Source: CAZHTF01 sp964535305
Lineage (GTDB): Bacteria > Planctomycetota > Phycisphaerae > UBA1845 > Fen-1342
NCBI GenBank assembly: GCA_964535305.1
Contig: CAZHTF010000007.1
Span: forward strand, 1 to 64,000
DNA length: 64,000 nt
Reading direction: 5' to 3'
Both the position numbers and the translations under genes were made by a program. Of the stretch, positions 15,858-24,123 are shown piece after piece. The notes below the pieces were generated by a model, which was given only the letters and a program-made list of their open reading frames with translations, did not search any database and was not told the DNA's origin. Each line of letters starts with the position of its first letter. Position 1 is the first letter of the stretch.

Positions 15858-16463
15858 TCACACCCCTGCCGGCCGTGGCGCATCGAACAGGTCGCTGCGC
15901 GGCATGCGCAGCTTGTCGTTGTCCGGGTCGGCAAGTATTCGCGGCACATCGTCGAGCTTGACGCACTTGTGCATCTTCTCGTTGATCAGCATGCAGGGCG
16001 CATGGTCGCAGGCCGCCAGGCACTCTTCGGTCATCAGCGAGTATTCGCCGTCGGCGGAGGTGCCGTGGTCGCTGACGTCGAGCGTGTCCTCGATCTTCTT
16101 CTGCAGGGCATCGGCGCCCAGCAATTGGCAGCTGATCGAGCGACACAGCACGATCACCTTCTTGCCTTTCGGGTGCGTCCAGAAATGCGTGTAAAACGTG
16201 ACTACGTCCATCACCGACGCCGGCGTGATCTCCAGCAACTCGGCCAGCTCGCGCATCACGCGCAGCGAGACGTAGCCGACCTCGTCCTGCGCGATGTGCA
16301 GCGCCGGCAGCAGTACGGCCCGCTTGGTCGGATAGCGGGGGAAAAAGCCGCGGATCTTCTGCTTGGCCGCGTCGCTCAGGCCTGGCCCGAGCTTCTCATC
16401 CGGGACGCTCTTTCGATCGACAACCTGCCAGCTCACAGCGATCTCCCGCGCACGCCGCCGCAA
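15858..16463 (-). CDS. nuoE: NADH-quinone oxidoreductase subunit NuoE (24 kDa, [2Fe-2S])
   Basis: 201 residues. Carries [2Fe-2S] cluster N1a beside NuoF in the NADH-input module. Helical N-terminal half (RYPTKRAVLLPALHIAQDEV, PASVMDVVTFYTHFW) then a thioredoxin-like domain with ligands C107 and C112 (LCRSISCQ) and C148 and C152 (TEECLAAC). The tail beyond residue 165 is longer than in E. coli. A GTG at 16436 (VSWQVV), with GGGAG six bases upstream, is at least as likely a start as the ATG at 16463 and would remove nine basic residues. First gene of the minus-strand nuoE-nuoF pair. Confidence 0.96.
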   Translation of the reverse strand: MRRRAREIAVSWQVVDRKSVPDEKLGPGLSDAAKQKIRGFFPRYPTKRAVLLPALHIAQDEVGYVSLRVMRELAELLEITPASVMDVVTFYTHFWTHPKGKKVIVLCRSISCQLLGADALQKKIEDTLDVSDHGTSADGEYSLMTEECLAACDHAPCMLINEKMHKCVKLDDVPRILADPDNDKLRMPRSDLFDAPRPAGV

Positions 16464-16576
16464 TCATTCCAGTTGCGACGGGCTTGAGGTTATAGCAGCA
16501 GCCGCGGACGGCAACCAGCCGTATCAACTGAAAGTTCTGACGCGTCGCCGCGGCGCGCCAGTCGGCAGAAATTCCG

Positions 16577-17494
16577 CTAGTCAACGCTACCCGTGTCCGT
16601 GGCCAGGAGCTTATCGATCAGCGCGAGCATGACGGCGGCGGTGCGGCCGTCTTCGTCCAGCCTCGCGTTGTATTCCACGAATTCCGCCGAGTGAACCAGG
16701 CGCTCGGCGCAGAGCGATTCGAGCAACGCCTGCGCCTCGGTGGCGCTGAGCCCGCCGGGGACGGGCGTTCCGGTGGCCGGGGCCACGCTCGGGTCGAGCA
16801 CGTCGATGTCGAAACTCAGGTGCACATGATCGCAGCGCCGCGCCAAAGCGCGGGCGGCATCGAGCAGCAGCTCCGGGCCGCGCGCGTGCAGCTCGCCCGG
16901 CTGGATCAGCCGCACTTTGCTGCGTGCGATGGCCGAGTGCTCACCCGGATCCAGGTCGCGGCAGCCGAAGAGCAGCACGTCGTCTTCGCGGACCATCGGG
17001 TCGCGGTCGGCGATGCGGCGCAGGTCGATGTGCCCGTGTCCGCAGGCGACCGCCAGGCACATTCCGTGGATATTCCCGGATGGACTGGACATGGGCGTGT
17101 TGAAGTCGGCGTGCGCGTCGATCCAGATCAGCCCGAGCCGGTTGCAGGCATCGGAGAGGCCGGCGAGCGTCCCGATCGCCAGGCTGTGATCTCCGCCGAT
17201 CACCAGCAGAAAGGCGTTGGGCGATTTTCTTCGCGTGCCGAGCACGCAGGCGTGCGTGTGGCGGTTGACCTGCACAATATTGGCGAGGTACTTAAGGCTT
17301 TCGGCCCGATCGAGCAGGTAACGCGTCTCGTACACGCCAGGGATGTCGCCCAGGTCTTCGACGCGATGTCCAAGCTGCTCGACGCGCTTGATCAGGCCGC
17401 GGCGGCGCAGCTCGGCGGGGCCGCGTTCGGCGCCGACGGTTCGTCCGCCTTTGCCAGCCTGAATGCCGAGCAGTTTGATCGTGGTTGGCTGCAT
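16577..17494 (-). CDS. rocF: Arginase (ureohydrolase family)
   Basis: 305 residues, the length of bacterial arginases. Hydrolyses arginine to ornithine and urea with a di-manganese centre. Metal ligands are visible in order: GGDHSLAIGTL, WIDAHADFNTP and LSFDIDVLDPSVAPATGTPV. SGNIHGM matches the arginase substrate loop, which favours arginase over agmatinase, and EFVEYNARLDEDGRTA is the arginase-type C-terminal motif. ATG at 17494. Divergent from the acyl-CoA dehydrogenase gene, with a 149-base intergenic region; 113 bases upstream of nuoE. Confidence 0.92.
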   Translation of the reverse strand: MQPTTIKLLGIQAGKGGRTVGAERGPAELRRRGLIKRVEQLGHRVEDLGDIPGVYETRYLLDRAESLKYLANIVQVNRHTHACVLGTRRKSPNAFLLVIGGDHSLAIGTLAGLSDACNRLGLIWIDAHADFNTPMSSPSGNIHGMCLAVACGHGHIDLRRIADRDPMVREDDVLLFGCRDLDPGEHSAIARSKVRLIQPGELHARGPELLLDAARALARRCDHVHLSFDIDVLDPSVAPATGTPVPGGLSATEAQALLESLCAERLVHSAEFVEYNARLDEDGRTAAVMLALIDKLLATDTGSVD

Positions 17495-17555
17495 GCAATT
17501 GTTTTGAAACGAGTGGCAAAGCCTAGCAGCCGGCGCGTTGCGCGGCCAGCGGTTT

Positions 17556-17582
17556 TTGTCGGCTGCCGGTCTTTGCTATACT
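17556..17582 (+). promoter_or_regulatory. Candidate extended -10 promoter for the acyl-CoA dehydrogenase block
   Basis: TGC followed by TATACT (17577-17582) forms an extended -10, with TTGTCG at 17556-17561 as a -35 at a short 15-base spacing. The predicted transcript would start near 17589 and carry both acyl-CoA dehydrogenases and the thiolase. Confidence 0.45.
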
Positions 17583-17643
17583 GTTGGATTCAAGAAGTCG
17601 CTTGGGGCCGCTGGATCCAGTCAAGAAAATCGGAACATCGCGT

Positions 17644-18795
17644 ATGACGTTTGACCTGCCCGAAGAGCTGGTTGCCCTGCGAGACGTGGTTCGGCGTTTC
17701 GCGCTCGAGGAAATCCGCCCGCACGCGCGCGACTGGGACCGCGAGCAGAGCATGCCCGCGTCGTTGATCGCCAAGCTCGGCGAAATGGGCCTGTTGGGCG
17801 TGATGATCCCGACCGAATACGGCGGGGCGGGCCTGAGCTACTTGGCCAACACCGTCATACTTGAAGAGATCGCGCGGCAGGATGGGGCCGTGGCGCTGAT
17901 GTTGGCCGCGCACAACGGGCTGTGCGTCGCGCAATTGCTGATTGCTGCCAATGCCGCACAACGCCGTAAGTATCTGCCCAAACTGGCGACTGGCGAGTGG
18001 CTGGGAGCCTGGGGGCTGACAGAGCCGGGCTGCGGCTCAGACGCGGCGGCCCTGAGCACACGGGCCGAGCGCGACGGATCCGGCTGGCGCATCAGCGGAC
18101 ACAAGCAGTTCATCACCAATGGCAGCCGAGCGCAGGTCTTCGTCATCATGGCCCGCACCGAGCCGGAGAAAAGAGCCAAGGGAATCTCGGCTTTCATCGT
18201 GGAGAAGGGCGCGGCGGGCTTCTCGATTGGGCACAAGGAAGACAAGCTCGGGATGCGCGCCAGCGACACGGTCACGCTGAATCTTGAAAACGTACCGGTC
18301 GGGCCCGACGCGCTGCTGGGCGAATACGGCATGGGCTATGTGGATGCGCTGCGCGTGCTGGAGCGCGGCCGCGTCGGCATCGGGGCACTCTCGGTCGGCC
18401 TGGCCCGCGGCGCGCTCGAAGAATCGCTGGCGTATGTAAAGGAACGGCAAGCGTTCGGAAAGCCGCTGGCCGAGCTGCAGGCGATTCAGTTCCTGCTGGC
18501 GGATATGGCCACCGAGACCGAGGCGGCCCGCTTGTTGGTGCGCGACGCCGCCAGCTCGCTCGACCGCGGCGAGAACGAGCGCGTCAAAGCCTCGATCGCC
18601 AAGCTGTTCGCCAGCGAAATCGCCACGCGGGCCGGGTTGAACGCGATCCAAATTCACGGCGGCTACGGCTACACCAAGGACATTCCGGTCGAGCGCTACA
18701 TGCGCGACGCGAAGCTGTGCGAGATCGGCGAATGCAGCAGCCAGGTGCAGCGGATCCTGATCGCGCGCGAGCTGCTGACGCGCGGCGCAGAGTAA
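17644..18795 (+). CDS. Acyl-CoA dehydrogenase
   Basis: 383 residues from the ATG at 17644. FAD enzyme that introduces the alpha-beta double bond into acyl-CoA and passes electrons to ETF. Family landmarks: GLLGVMIPTEYGGAGLSY, GAWGLTEPGCGSDAAALSTR (FAD site), KQFITNGS, KLGMRASDTVTLNLENVPV, GKPLAELQAIQFLLADMATE and IQIHGGYGYTKDIPVERYMR. In the usual catalytic Glu region YEGTSEIQ, this protein reads GECSSQVQ: the Glu is kept, the neighbours are unusual. Acyl chain specificity cannot be read. First of three co-directional fatty-acid-type genes. Confidence 0.93.
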   Translation: MTFDLPEELVALRDVVRRFALEEIRPHARDWDREQSMPASLIAKLGEMGLLGVMIPTEYGGAGLSYLANTVILEEIARQDGAVALMLAAHNGLCVAQLLIAANAAQRRKYLPKLATGEWLGAWGLTEPGCGSDAAALSTRAERDGSGWRISGHKQFITNGSRAQVFVIMARTEPEKRAKGISAFIVEKGAAGFSIGHKEDKLGMRASDTVTLNLENVPVGPDALLGEYGMGYVDALRVLERGRVGIGALSVGLARGALEESLAYVKERQAFGKPLAELQAIQFLLADMATETEAARLLVRDAASSLDRGENERVKASIAKLFASEIATRAGLNAIQIHGGYGYTKDIPVERYMRDAKLCEIGECSSQVQRILIARELLTRGAE

Positions 18796-18869
18796 CCAGG
18801 CACGCGGCCCGCGCGCGGCTGAATGCCGCGCGGCAGTGATGCGGCCGCGTCTGGGCGGTTGGAGACGGC

Positions 18870-20033
18870 GTGGACTATCGACTCGACCAGGATCAACAGG
18901 CGCTGCAAACCGCCCTGCGGACGTTTTGCGACGAGCAGATCGCGCCCCTGGCGGAAAAGCGCGACCACGACGGCCGCTTCGAGCCCGGCCTCGTCGAAAA
19001 GCTCGGTGAAATGGGCCTCTTCGGCGTTTACGTGCCCAGCGAGCTCGGCGGGGCCGGGCTCGACATACCCTCGTACGTCACGGCGGTCGAGGAACTCTCG
19101 CGCGCATGCGGCGCCAGCGGCATTCTCGTTTCAGCGCATCATTCGCTTTGCGTCGACCCGATTCTGAACTACGGGAACGACGCGCAGCGCCGAAAGTATC
19201 TCCCGAAGCTTGCCAGCGGCGAGTGGATCGGCTGTTTTTCACTGACCGAGCCGGGCAGCGGCAGCGACGCCGGCGCGGCCCGCTGCATGGCGATCGAAAA
19301 ACCGGACGGCTGGCACATCACCGGCACAAAGTGCTTTGTCACCAATGGCGTCGAGGCGCGGCTGATCGTGCTCTTCGCCGTCACCGATCCGGACAACCCG
19401 AAGCGGCGCATGTCGGCATTCATCGTCGACAAGCAGACGCCGGGGCTGCGAATCGGCAAAGTCGAAAAGAAGATGGGCATCAAGGCCAGCAGCACCGCCG
19501 AGCTGGTCTTTGAAGATTGCATCGTGCCGCACGATTGCCTGCTGGGCGAGCGCGGGCGCGGGCTGCGGATCGCGCTCTCGACGCTCGACGGCGGGCGGCT
19601 GGGTGTCGCGGCGCAGGCCATCGGCATCGCGCAGGCCGCACTCGACGCGGCCTGTTCGTACAGCAACACGCGGCAGCAGTTTGATCAGCCGATCGCGAAT
19701 TTCCAGGCGATTCAATGGAAGCTGGCCGATATGGCCGTACAGGTTCAGGCGGCCCGGCTGTTGATGCTGCGCGGCGCTTGGCTCAAGCAAAGCAAGCGCC
19801 CCTTCGAGGCCGAAGCCGCGATGGCCAAGCTCTTCGCCAGTGAGATTTCCAGCCGCGTCACCAACGCCGCGGTGCAGGTCTTCGGGGGTTATGGGTACAT
19901 CTGTGATTATCCGGCGGAGCGATTGCTGCGGGATGCGAAGATCACAGAATTGTATGAAGGCACCAGCGAGATTCAGCGGCTCGTCATCGCGCGAAAGCTG
20001 CTGAATGAACCGGCCTGGGCAACGCAGCAGTAG
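18870..20033 (+). CDS. Acyl-CoA dehydrogenase (short-chain/butyryl-type)
   Basis: 387 residues from a GTG at 18870 with GGAG five bases upstream. A second acyl-CoA dehydrogenase, clearly paralogous to the one 74 bases upstream: LFGVYVPSELGGAGLDIP, CFSLTEPGSGSDAGAARC, KCFVTNG, KKMGIKASSTAELVFEDC, VQVFGGYGYICDYPAERLLR and the canonical catalytic segment TELYEGTSEIQRLVIAR with Glu. Most like butyryl-CoA and other short-chain dehydrogenases. Needs ETF; no etfAB genes are in the window. Followed 33 bases later by the thiolase, so the three genes likely share a transcript. Confidence 0.94.
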   Translation: MDYRLDQDQQALQTALRTFCDEQIAPLAEKRDHDGRFEPGLVEKLGEMGLFGVYVPSELGGAGLDIPSYVTAVEELSRACGASGILVSAHHSLCVDPILNYGNDAQRRKYLPKLASGEWIGCFSLTEPGSGSDAGAARCMAIEKPDGWHITGTKCFVTNGVEARLIVLFAVTDPDNPKRRMSAFIVDKQTPGLRIGKVEKKMGIKASSTAELVFEDCIVPHDCLLGERGRGLRIALSTLDGGRLGVAAQAIGIAQAALDAACSYSNTRQQFDQPIANFQAIQWKLADMAVQVQAARLLMLRGAWLKQSKRPFEAEAAMAKLFASEISSRVTNAAVQVFGGYGYICDYPAERLLRDAKITELYEGTSEIQRLVIARKLLNEPAWATQQ

Positions 20034-20066
20034 TTCCCGGCGCTATGATCTAATAGAGGATTTCTG

Positions 20067-21245
20067 ATGAGTAAGCACGCATACATTGTCTCCGCAAAAC
20101 GCAGCCCCGCCGGAAAATTCCTGGGCGGGCTGGCGCGGCTGAGCGCGGCTGCGACCGGCAGCCAGGTGCTCAAGGCGCTGCTGACTGAGACGCGCGCAGC
20201 GCTGAGCGCGATCGACGAAGTGCTGATCGGCCAGGTAATACAGGCTGGCGCCGGGCAGAACCCGGCCCGGCAGGTGGCGCTCGCCGCAGGAATCCCCGAC
20301 ACCATCTCCTGCTGCACGATCAACAAGGTCTGCGGCAGCGGGCTGCAGTCGGTCATGTTCGCGGACCAGATCATCCGCGCCGGCGACGCGCGGCTGATCG
20401 TGGCCGGCGGCATCGAATCGATGAGCCAGGCCCCGTTTCTCTGCCGCGAAATGCGCAGCGGGAACAAATACGGGAATGTCACGCTCACCGACGCGCTTCA
20501 ATTCGACGGGCTCACCAACATTTACGACGGCGAGCTGATGGGCCAGATCGGCGAAGAGACCGCGACCAAGCTGGGGCTGACGCGCCGCGCGCAGGATGAG
20601 TACGCCGCGCTTAGCCATCAGCGGGCTGCAAAGGCCGACGCGGCGGGGCATTTCAACGCCGAGCGCTGCACGATCGAAATCCGCGGCGCGAAGGCGCCGT
20701 TCGCGGCGGACGAGACGGTGCGCGCGGAGGTCACCGCCGATGCACTGGCGTTGCTGCGGCCGGTGTTTCGCGAAGGCGGCACGATCACGCCGGGCAACGC
20801 TTCGCCGCTCTCGGACGGGGCGGCGATGCTACTGGTCGCGAGTGAAGAGGGGCTCAAGCACTGCAGCGGCGCCGGCCCGCTGGTCCGCATCGTCGCCAGC
20901 GCCACCGCGGGTGGCCCGCCGCGCGAGCTGTACCTTGCGCCGATCAAGGCGTGCCGGATGGTGTGTGAGAAGGCCGGCTGGTCGCTGCGTGATGTGGGCC
21001 TCTGGGAGCTGAACGAGGCCTTCGCGGCGCAATCGCTGGCGTGTCTGCAGGGCCTGGAGCTGGACCGCGAGAAGGTCAACGTGAACGGCGGCGCGATCGC
21101 ACTGGGCCACCCGCTGGGCGCCAGCGGGGCGCGCGTGCTAACGACCCTGGTGCATGAGATGAAACGCCGCAAGGTAAGCAAGGGTGTTGCGTCGCTATGC
21201 CTGGGCGGCGGGAACGCGGTAGCGCTGGCGGTCGAGGCGGTGTAG
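20067..21245 (+). CDS. Acetyl-CoA acetyltransferase (thiolase)
   Basis: 392 residues, standard for biosynthetic/degradative acetoacetyl-CoA thiolases. The nucleophilic Cys is in INKVCGSGLQSV (near residue 88), the His in GHPLGASGARVL and the second Cys in SLCLGGGNAVAL; LNEAFAAQSLACL and MSQAPFLCR are further signatures. Condenses or cleaves acetoacetyl-CoA. ATG at 20067 with AGAGGA six bases upstream. With the two dehydrogenases this looks like a partial beta-oxidation or branched-chain/butyryl catabolic set; no enoyl-CoA hydratase or 3-hydroxyacyl-CoA dehydrogenase is present here. Confidence 0.94.
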   Translation: MSKHAYIVSAKRSPAGKFLGGLARLSAAATGSQVLKALLTETRAALSAIDEVLIGQVIQAGAGQNPARQVALAAGIPDTISCCTINKVCGSGLQSVMFADQIIRAGDARLIVAGGIESMSQAPFLCREMRSGNKYGNVTLTDALQFDGLTNIYDGELMGQIGEETATKLGLTRRAQDEYAALSHQRAAKADAAGHFNAERCTIEIRGAKAPFAADETVRAEVTADALALLRPVFREGGTITPGNASPLSDGAAMLLVASEEGLKHCSGAGPLVRIVASATAGGPPRELYLAPIKACRMVCEKAGWSLRDVGLWELNEAFAAQSLACLQGLELDREKVNVNGGAIALGHPLGASGARVLTTLVHEMKRRKVSKGVASLCLGGGNAVALAVEAV

Positions 21246-21300
21246 CGCGTCGGTTTTGGCCGATCGGGGTTTGCCTCCGGCGTTCGATCTAGCCGGCGGC

Positions 21301-21451
21301 TTCACTGTTGGTTCTCATGCGGTCACGTGCTGCAGGTTGTCGGCTTCAGCCGACCGGCTAAGCGCAGAAGGTTGCCTTCAGTTTGCCGGGCATTCACTGG
21401 TGGTTCTCATTCGGTCACGCGTGCCGCAGGTGATCAGCTGAAGGCGACCGG
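21301..21451. repeat. Two diverged direct repeat copies beside the gap
   Basis: Copy 1 begins at 21301 (TTCACTGTTGGTTCTCATGC) and copy 2 at 21393 (TTCACTGGTGGTTCTCATTC). Both continue with CGGTCACG, a GCAGGT-containing stretch, CAGC/CAGCTG-like sequence and end in GACCGG, each about 58 bases. Similar repeats elsewhere in the genome would explain the unresolved bases that follow. Confidence 0.5.
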
Positions 21452-21467
21452 AAACGACGCGGGGCCC

Positions 21468-21477
21468 NNNNNNNNNN
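21468..21477. other. Assembly gap (10 N)
   Basis: Ten N of unknown true length. It separates the thiolase from the prepilin-type gene, so the real spacing and any sequence in it are unknown. Confidence 0.95.
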
Positions 21478-21546
21478 CGCACCGGCCCGCGGGTGTTGCA
21501 GTGTCGAACGTCCGACCCGCGCGATGCGCGAGTCGCCGAGTCGAAT

Positions 21547-22497
21547 CTACGGCACGATCACCGTGTCGGTATTCGTGGCGGCGCCCTCGTTATCCACCGG
21601 CTTCTTGCCGAGCAGGATCTGGGCAATGTTCACGTAGTCATCCTGCATGGTGTAGATGTTGTCGTTGTTCACGCCGATGATTGGCGTCCGAGCGAAGTCG
21701 GCGTGCCCGTCAACATACAGCACATTCTGGCCTTCGCCGTTGTGGTTCTGGCTGTTGTACGGCCGCCAACGATCGTTGGAGACCGCCAGGATCGCCTGCA
21801 GCGTGGTTCCGAACGCGCCGGTGGTCGGCGGGTTCAGCGTCGTCACGGCCACGTCGGGCGTCCAATTGTCGGCCGAAGCGGTGCCGCCAGTGAAGTACGG
21901 ACCCTTGTCGGCGTTCACTGGCATGCGCGTATCGAGACTGACGCGCGGCTTGCCGCGGCGCGAATACGGGATCTGGTACCCGTAACTGAGCTGCGGGTAG
22001 CCCTTGAAGTCGTAGCGATTGGTGCCGGGCAGCGCGGCCTGATCGGTCGTGCCGCTCTTGTTGCGAAGATCGTCATCCGCATCGCCCGAGCTGGGGCAGA
22101 TGAACAGGCCCGGCGTCGAGCCGCCGCCGATCACCAGCAGGAACATCGAGCGGCTGGGATGGCTGCGGTTGCTGCCGGTGGTGACGGTGGTCGGCTGGGT
22201 GGGCAGCGGGTTGGTCGCCAGCGTGCCGACGAACTGCACACCGGTCTGCCGGGCGCCGGCGATGCCGGTGCCGGTGCCGAAGTTCGGCACGTGGAAGTGG
22301 ATCGGGAACCACTCCGTGTTGTCATTTGCGTAAATATGCTCGCCCTGCCCGACGCCCCGCAGATTGGATGCGCAGACGGCTCGCTTGGCGAGCTCGCGAG
22401 CGCGTGACAAGCTGGGCAGCAGGATCGAGATGAGCAGCGCGATGATCGCGACGACCACGAGCAGCTCGATCAGCGTAAAGCCCTTACTCCGTCTCAC
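21547..22497 (-). CDS. Prepilin-type N-terminal cleavage/methylation protein
   Basis: 316 residues from a GTG at 22497 with GAGGAGG seven bases upstream. The N-terminus is a type IV prepilin/pseudopilin signal: basic RRSKG, cleavage before F, then FTLIELLVVVAIIALLISIL, followed by LPSLSRARELAK and CASNLRGVGQG. The large exported domain contains LFICPSSGDADDD, PQLSYGYQIPY and, near the C-terminus, LYVDGHADFARTP, the DGH motif of the big planctomycete family of prepilin-headed proteins. These occur in many copies per genome and their function is not established. Membrane-anchored by the N-terminal helix. Monocistronic. Confidence 0.9.
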   Translation of the reverse strand: MRRSKGFTLIELLVVVAIIALLISILLPSLSRARELAKRAVCASNLRGVGQGEHIYANDNTEWFPIHFHVPNFGTGTGIAGARQTGVQFVGTLATNPLPTQPTTVTTGSNRSHPSRSMFLLVIGGGSTPGLFICPSSGDADDDLRNKSGTTDQAALPGTNRYDFKGYPQLSYGYQIPYSRRGKPRVSLDTRMPVNADKGPYFTGGTASADNWTPDVAVTTLNPPTTGAFGTTLQAILAVSNDRWRPYNSQNHNGEGQNVLYVDGHADFARTPIIGVNNDNIYTMQDDYVNIAQILLGKKPVDNEGAATNTDTVIVP

Positions 22498-22678
22498 GAT
22501 GAGACCTCCTCGGCGCCCACATCAACTGGTCCCGGTCCGTCAGCCACGACAACCGGCTGGGACAGTACGCATGATAGCTGCTTGACGCCGCGTTATGACG
22601 TCTATGAAAGACGCCGGCAGCGCGCAGCATCGAGACCGACGCGCGTCACATGCACCCCAACACGGAGCACACATCACA

Positions 22679-22700
22679 GGGTTCGTGTGGGCACGAACCC
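22679..22700. repeat. Perfect 9-bp inverted repeat, 4-base loop
   Basis: GGGTTCGTG (22679-22687), loop TGGG, CACGAACCC (22692-22700). No T-run on either side, so not a typical terminator. On the minus strand it lies directly downstream of TTGACA (complement of 22711-22716) and would form in the leader of the prepilin-type gene if that gene is transcribed from further upstream. Confidence 0.6.
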
Positions 22701-22818
22701 GCGCGCGATTGTCAACAATTGTCTGCAACCTCACTAACGCGGAGGACGTACGGAAGGAGCGAGAGCAGGCGGACGGGCGATGGCGACGGTCGCATCAAGA
22801 ACCAATCGGTATTCAGGT

Positions 22819-22849
22819 ATAATAGCGTCTATAAACTCGCCAATGTCAA
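22819..22849 (-). promoter_or_regulatory. Candidate promoter for the prepilin-type gene
   Basis: On the minus strand a perfect TTGACA (22849-22844), a long 19-base spacer and TATTAT (22824-22819). It would give a leader of about 310 bases containing the 22679-22700 hairpin. A plus-strand TATAAT (22818-22823) overlaps it. The spacer is suboptimal. Confidence 0.35.
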
Positions 22850-22977
22850 TCCTGCCTGTTCAAACCTCCAATTAAATAGAATACCTCCGGCGGGCTGACA
22901 GTCAAGCCGATCTGCCGAATAGTTCGCCGGGGCAGATTCGCGCGCCGCGCAGCCGCTTCCGGGCGCGGACCGCGGAA

Positions 22978-24075
22978 CTATCGCTCGCCCTCGAGCACGT
23001 CGCGCAGCACCTCCGGCTCGGCCCGGCCAACGCCATCGCGTTCCGCGGCCATCAGCGTCGGGGCGAGGATTGCGCCTTTTTCCCCATGCCGCCGCCGCTC
23101 CTGCGACAGAATCTCCAGTCCAGCGACGTCGACCGCCAATGGGTCGAAGCCGGCGATCACGCCGCCGTAGTCCACCAGGTCGCCTTCGGTCGCGTCCGGT
23201 CCGTTCCGAATGACGATTCGGAGCGCGTTCACAAGGTTCAGGCAGAGTCGCGAGCTGATTTCCGGGTGGCCGATGATCTGGCCGACGTACGGCGCGCAGC
23301 CATTGGCATGACAGCGGGCCGGGTGGCGGATGACGGCGTGCGAGACATTCTTCATCGCGCAGCTCATGCCGGCCACCTGGTGCGTTTTCAGAAACGGGAC
23401 GTTGATCACCGCGTCCGCCTCGTACCAGTACGTCGCGACCGGCTGCGACTGGTCTGCGACCGGAATCGCGCGGCCCCAGCCTTCCGCCGCCGTGCGCGTC
23501 CCGTGCTCGCGACCCGCGGCCGGCCCGCCTTCGACGATCGTCACGTAGCTGAGGTCATAGCCCGCGAGCTTCAGCCCGCGCAGCAGCGCGTCCGCCATCG
23601 GAACGGTTGACTGCATTGCATCGGCGGCGACGCCGTTGAATTTCAACACGATGTGCTTGGCCGAGCCAAGAATCGCGCGCCAGGCGTCGCTGGGCGTGCC
23701 GGCGTGCGTCAAGTGCGTCACCGCACCGTCCAGCAGCCGCGCCAGCATCCGCGCATCGATCGTCGAGCCGCGCAGCACGCGGCTGGAGCGCATTTCGACC
23801 ACGCGGGCCGCGGACGGGTGTTGCAGCCACCAGGGCGCGCTGGGCCGATTCGCGGCGGTCTGGGATTTCGGAACAGCCGGAGTATCCGCCGCAGCGCTCG
23901 GCGGGCTCGCTACTTCGGCTGGCGTGTGCGCGGCGTCGCGACGGGAAGCGGGCGGCGTGTGTTGCGCGCGCAGCGTCGGCGCCAGCGATCCGCCCAGTGC
24001 CGCCGCGGCGGCGCGCAGCAGCGCCCGTCGCGAGAGCTGCGCGGTGCAATCTGTTTTGCCCGTGTCGTGCGCCAT
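22978..24075 (-). CDS. Tat-exported DUF362-family protein
   Basis: 365 residues from the ATG at 24075. A twin-arginine signal, LSRRALLRAAAAALGG (residues 14-29), precedes a Pro/Ala-rich linker and then the DUF362 domain from about residue 95: IVLKFNGVAADAM, SYVTIVEGGPAAGREHGT, ADAVINVPFLKTHQVAGMSC, AMKNVSHAVIRHP, NGCAPYVGQIIG and GVIAGFDPLAVDVAGLEIL. The family is found in many anaerobes and planctomycetes and is often linked to iron-sulphur proteins, but no 4Fe-4S motif is seen here. Tat export suggests it folds, possibly with a cofactor, before crossing the membrane. Divergent from the pyrophosphorylase, 48 bases apart. Function unknown. Confidence 0.85.
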   Translation of the reverse strand: MAHDTGKTDCTAQLSRRALLRAAAAALGGSLAPTLRAQHTPPASRRDAAHTPAEVASPPSAAADTPAVPKSQTAANRPSAPWWLQHPSAARVVEMRSSRVLRGSTIDARMLARLLDGAVTHLTHAGTPSDAWRAILGSAKHIVLKFNGVAADAMQSTVPMADALLRGLKLAGYDLSYVTIVEGGPAAGREHGTRTAAEGWGRAIPVADQSQPVATYWYEADAVINVPFLKTHQVAGMSCAMKNVSHAVIRHPARCHANGCAPYVGQIIGHPEISSRLCLNLVNALRIVIRNGPDATEGDLVDYGGVIAGFDPLAVDVAGLEILSQERRRHGEKGAILAPTLMAAERDGVGRAEPEVLRDVLEGER

Positions 24076-24123
24076 TGTTACTCTGTATCGGATCGGGTGG
24101 ATTTCAAGTTGACGAGGTGACGA

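Larger units (their letters stand above)
21246..21546. other. Intergenic region with a diverged direct repeat and an assembly gap
   Basis: No gene. Contains the repeat pair described separately, a small inverted repeat (TCGGCTTCAGCCGA near 21340) and ten N at 21468-21477. Flanking genes are intact. Confidence 0.6.
22498..22977. other. 480-base intergenic region upstream of the prepilin-type gene
   Basis: No gene recognised. The segment 22800-22885 is markedly more A/T-rich than the rest of the window and holds promoter-like elements; a perfect hairpin lies at 22679-22700. Both are listed separately. Confidence 0.55.

Noticed and set aside
17608..17623. CTGGATCCAG palindrome upstream of the acyl-CoA dehydrogenase
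   Set aside because: Ten bases only; such short palindromes are expected by chance in sequence of this composition.
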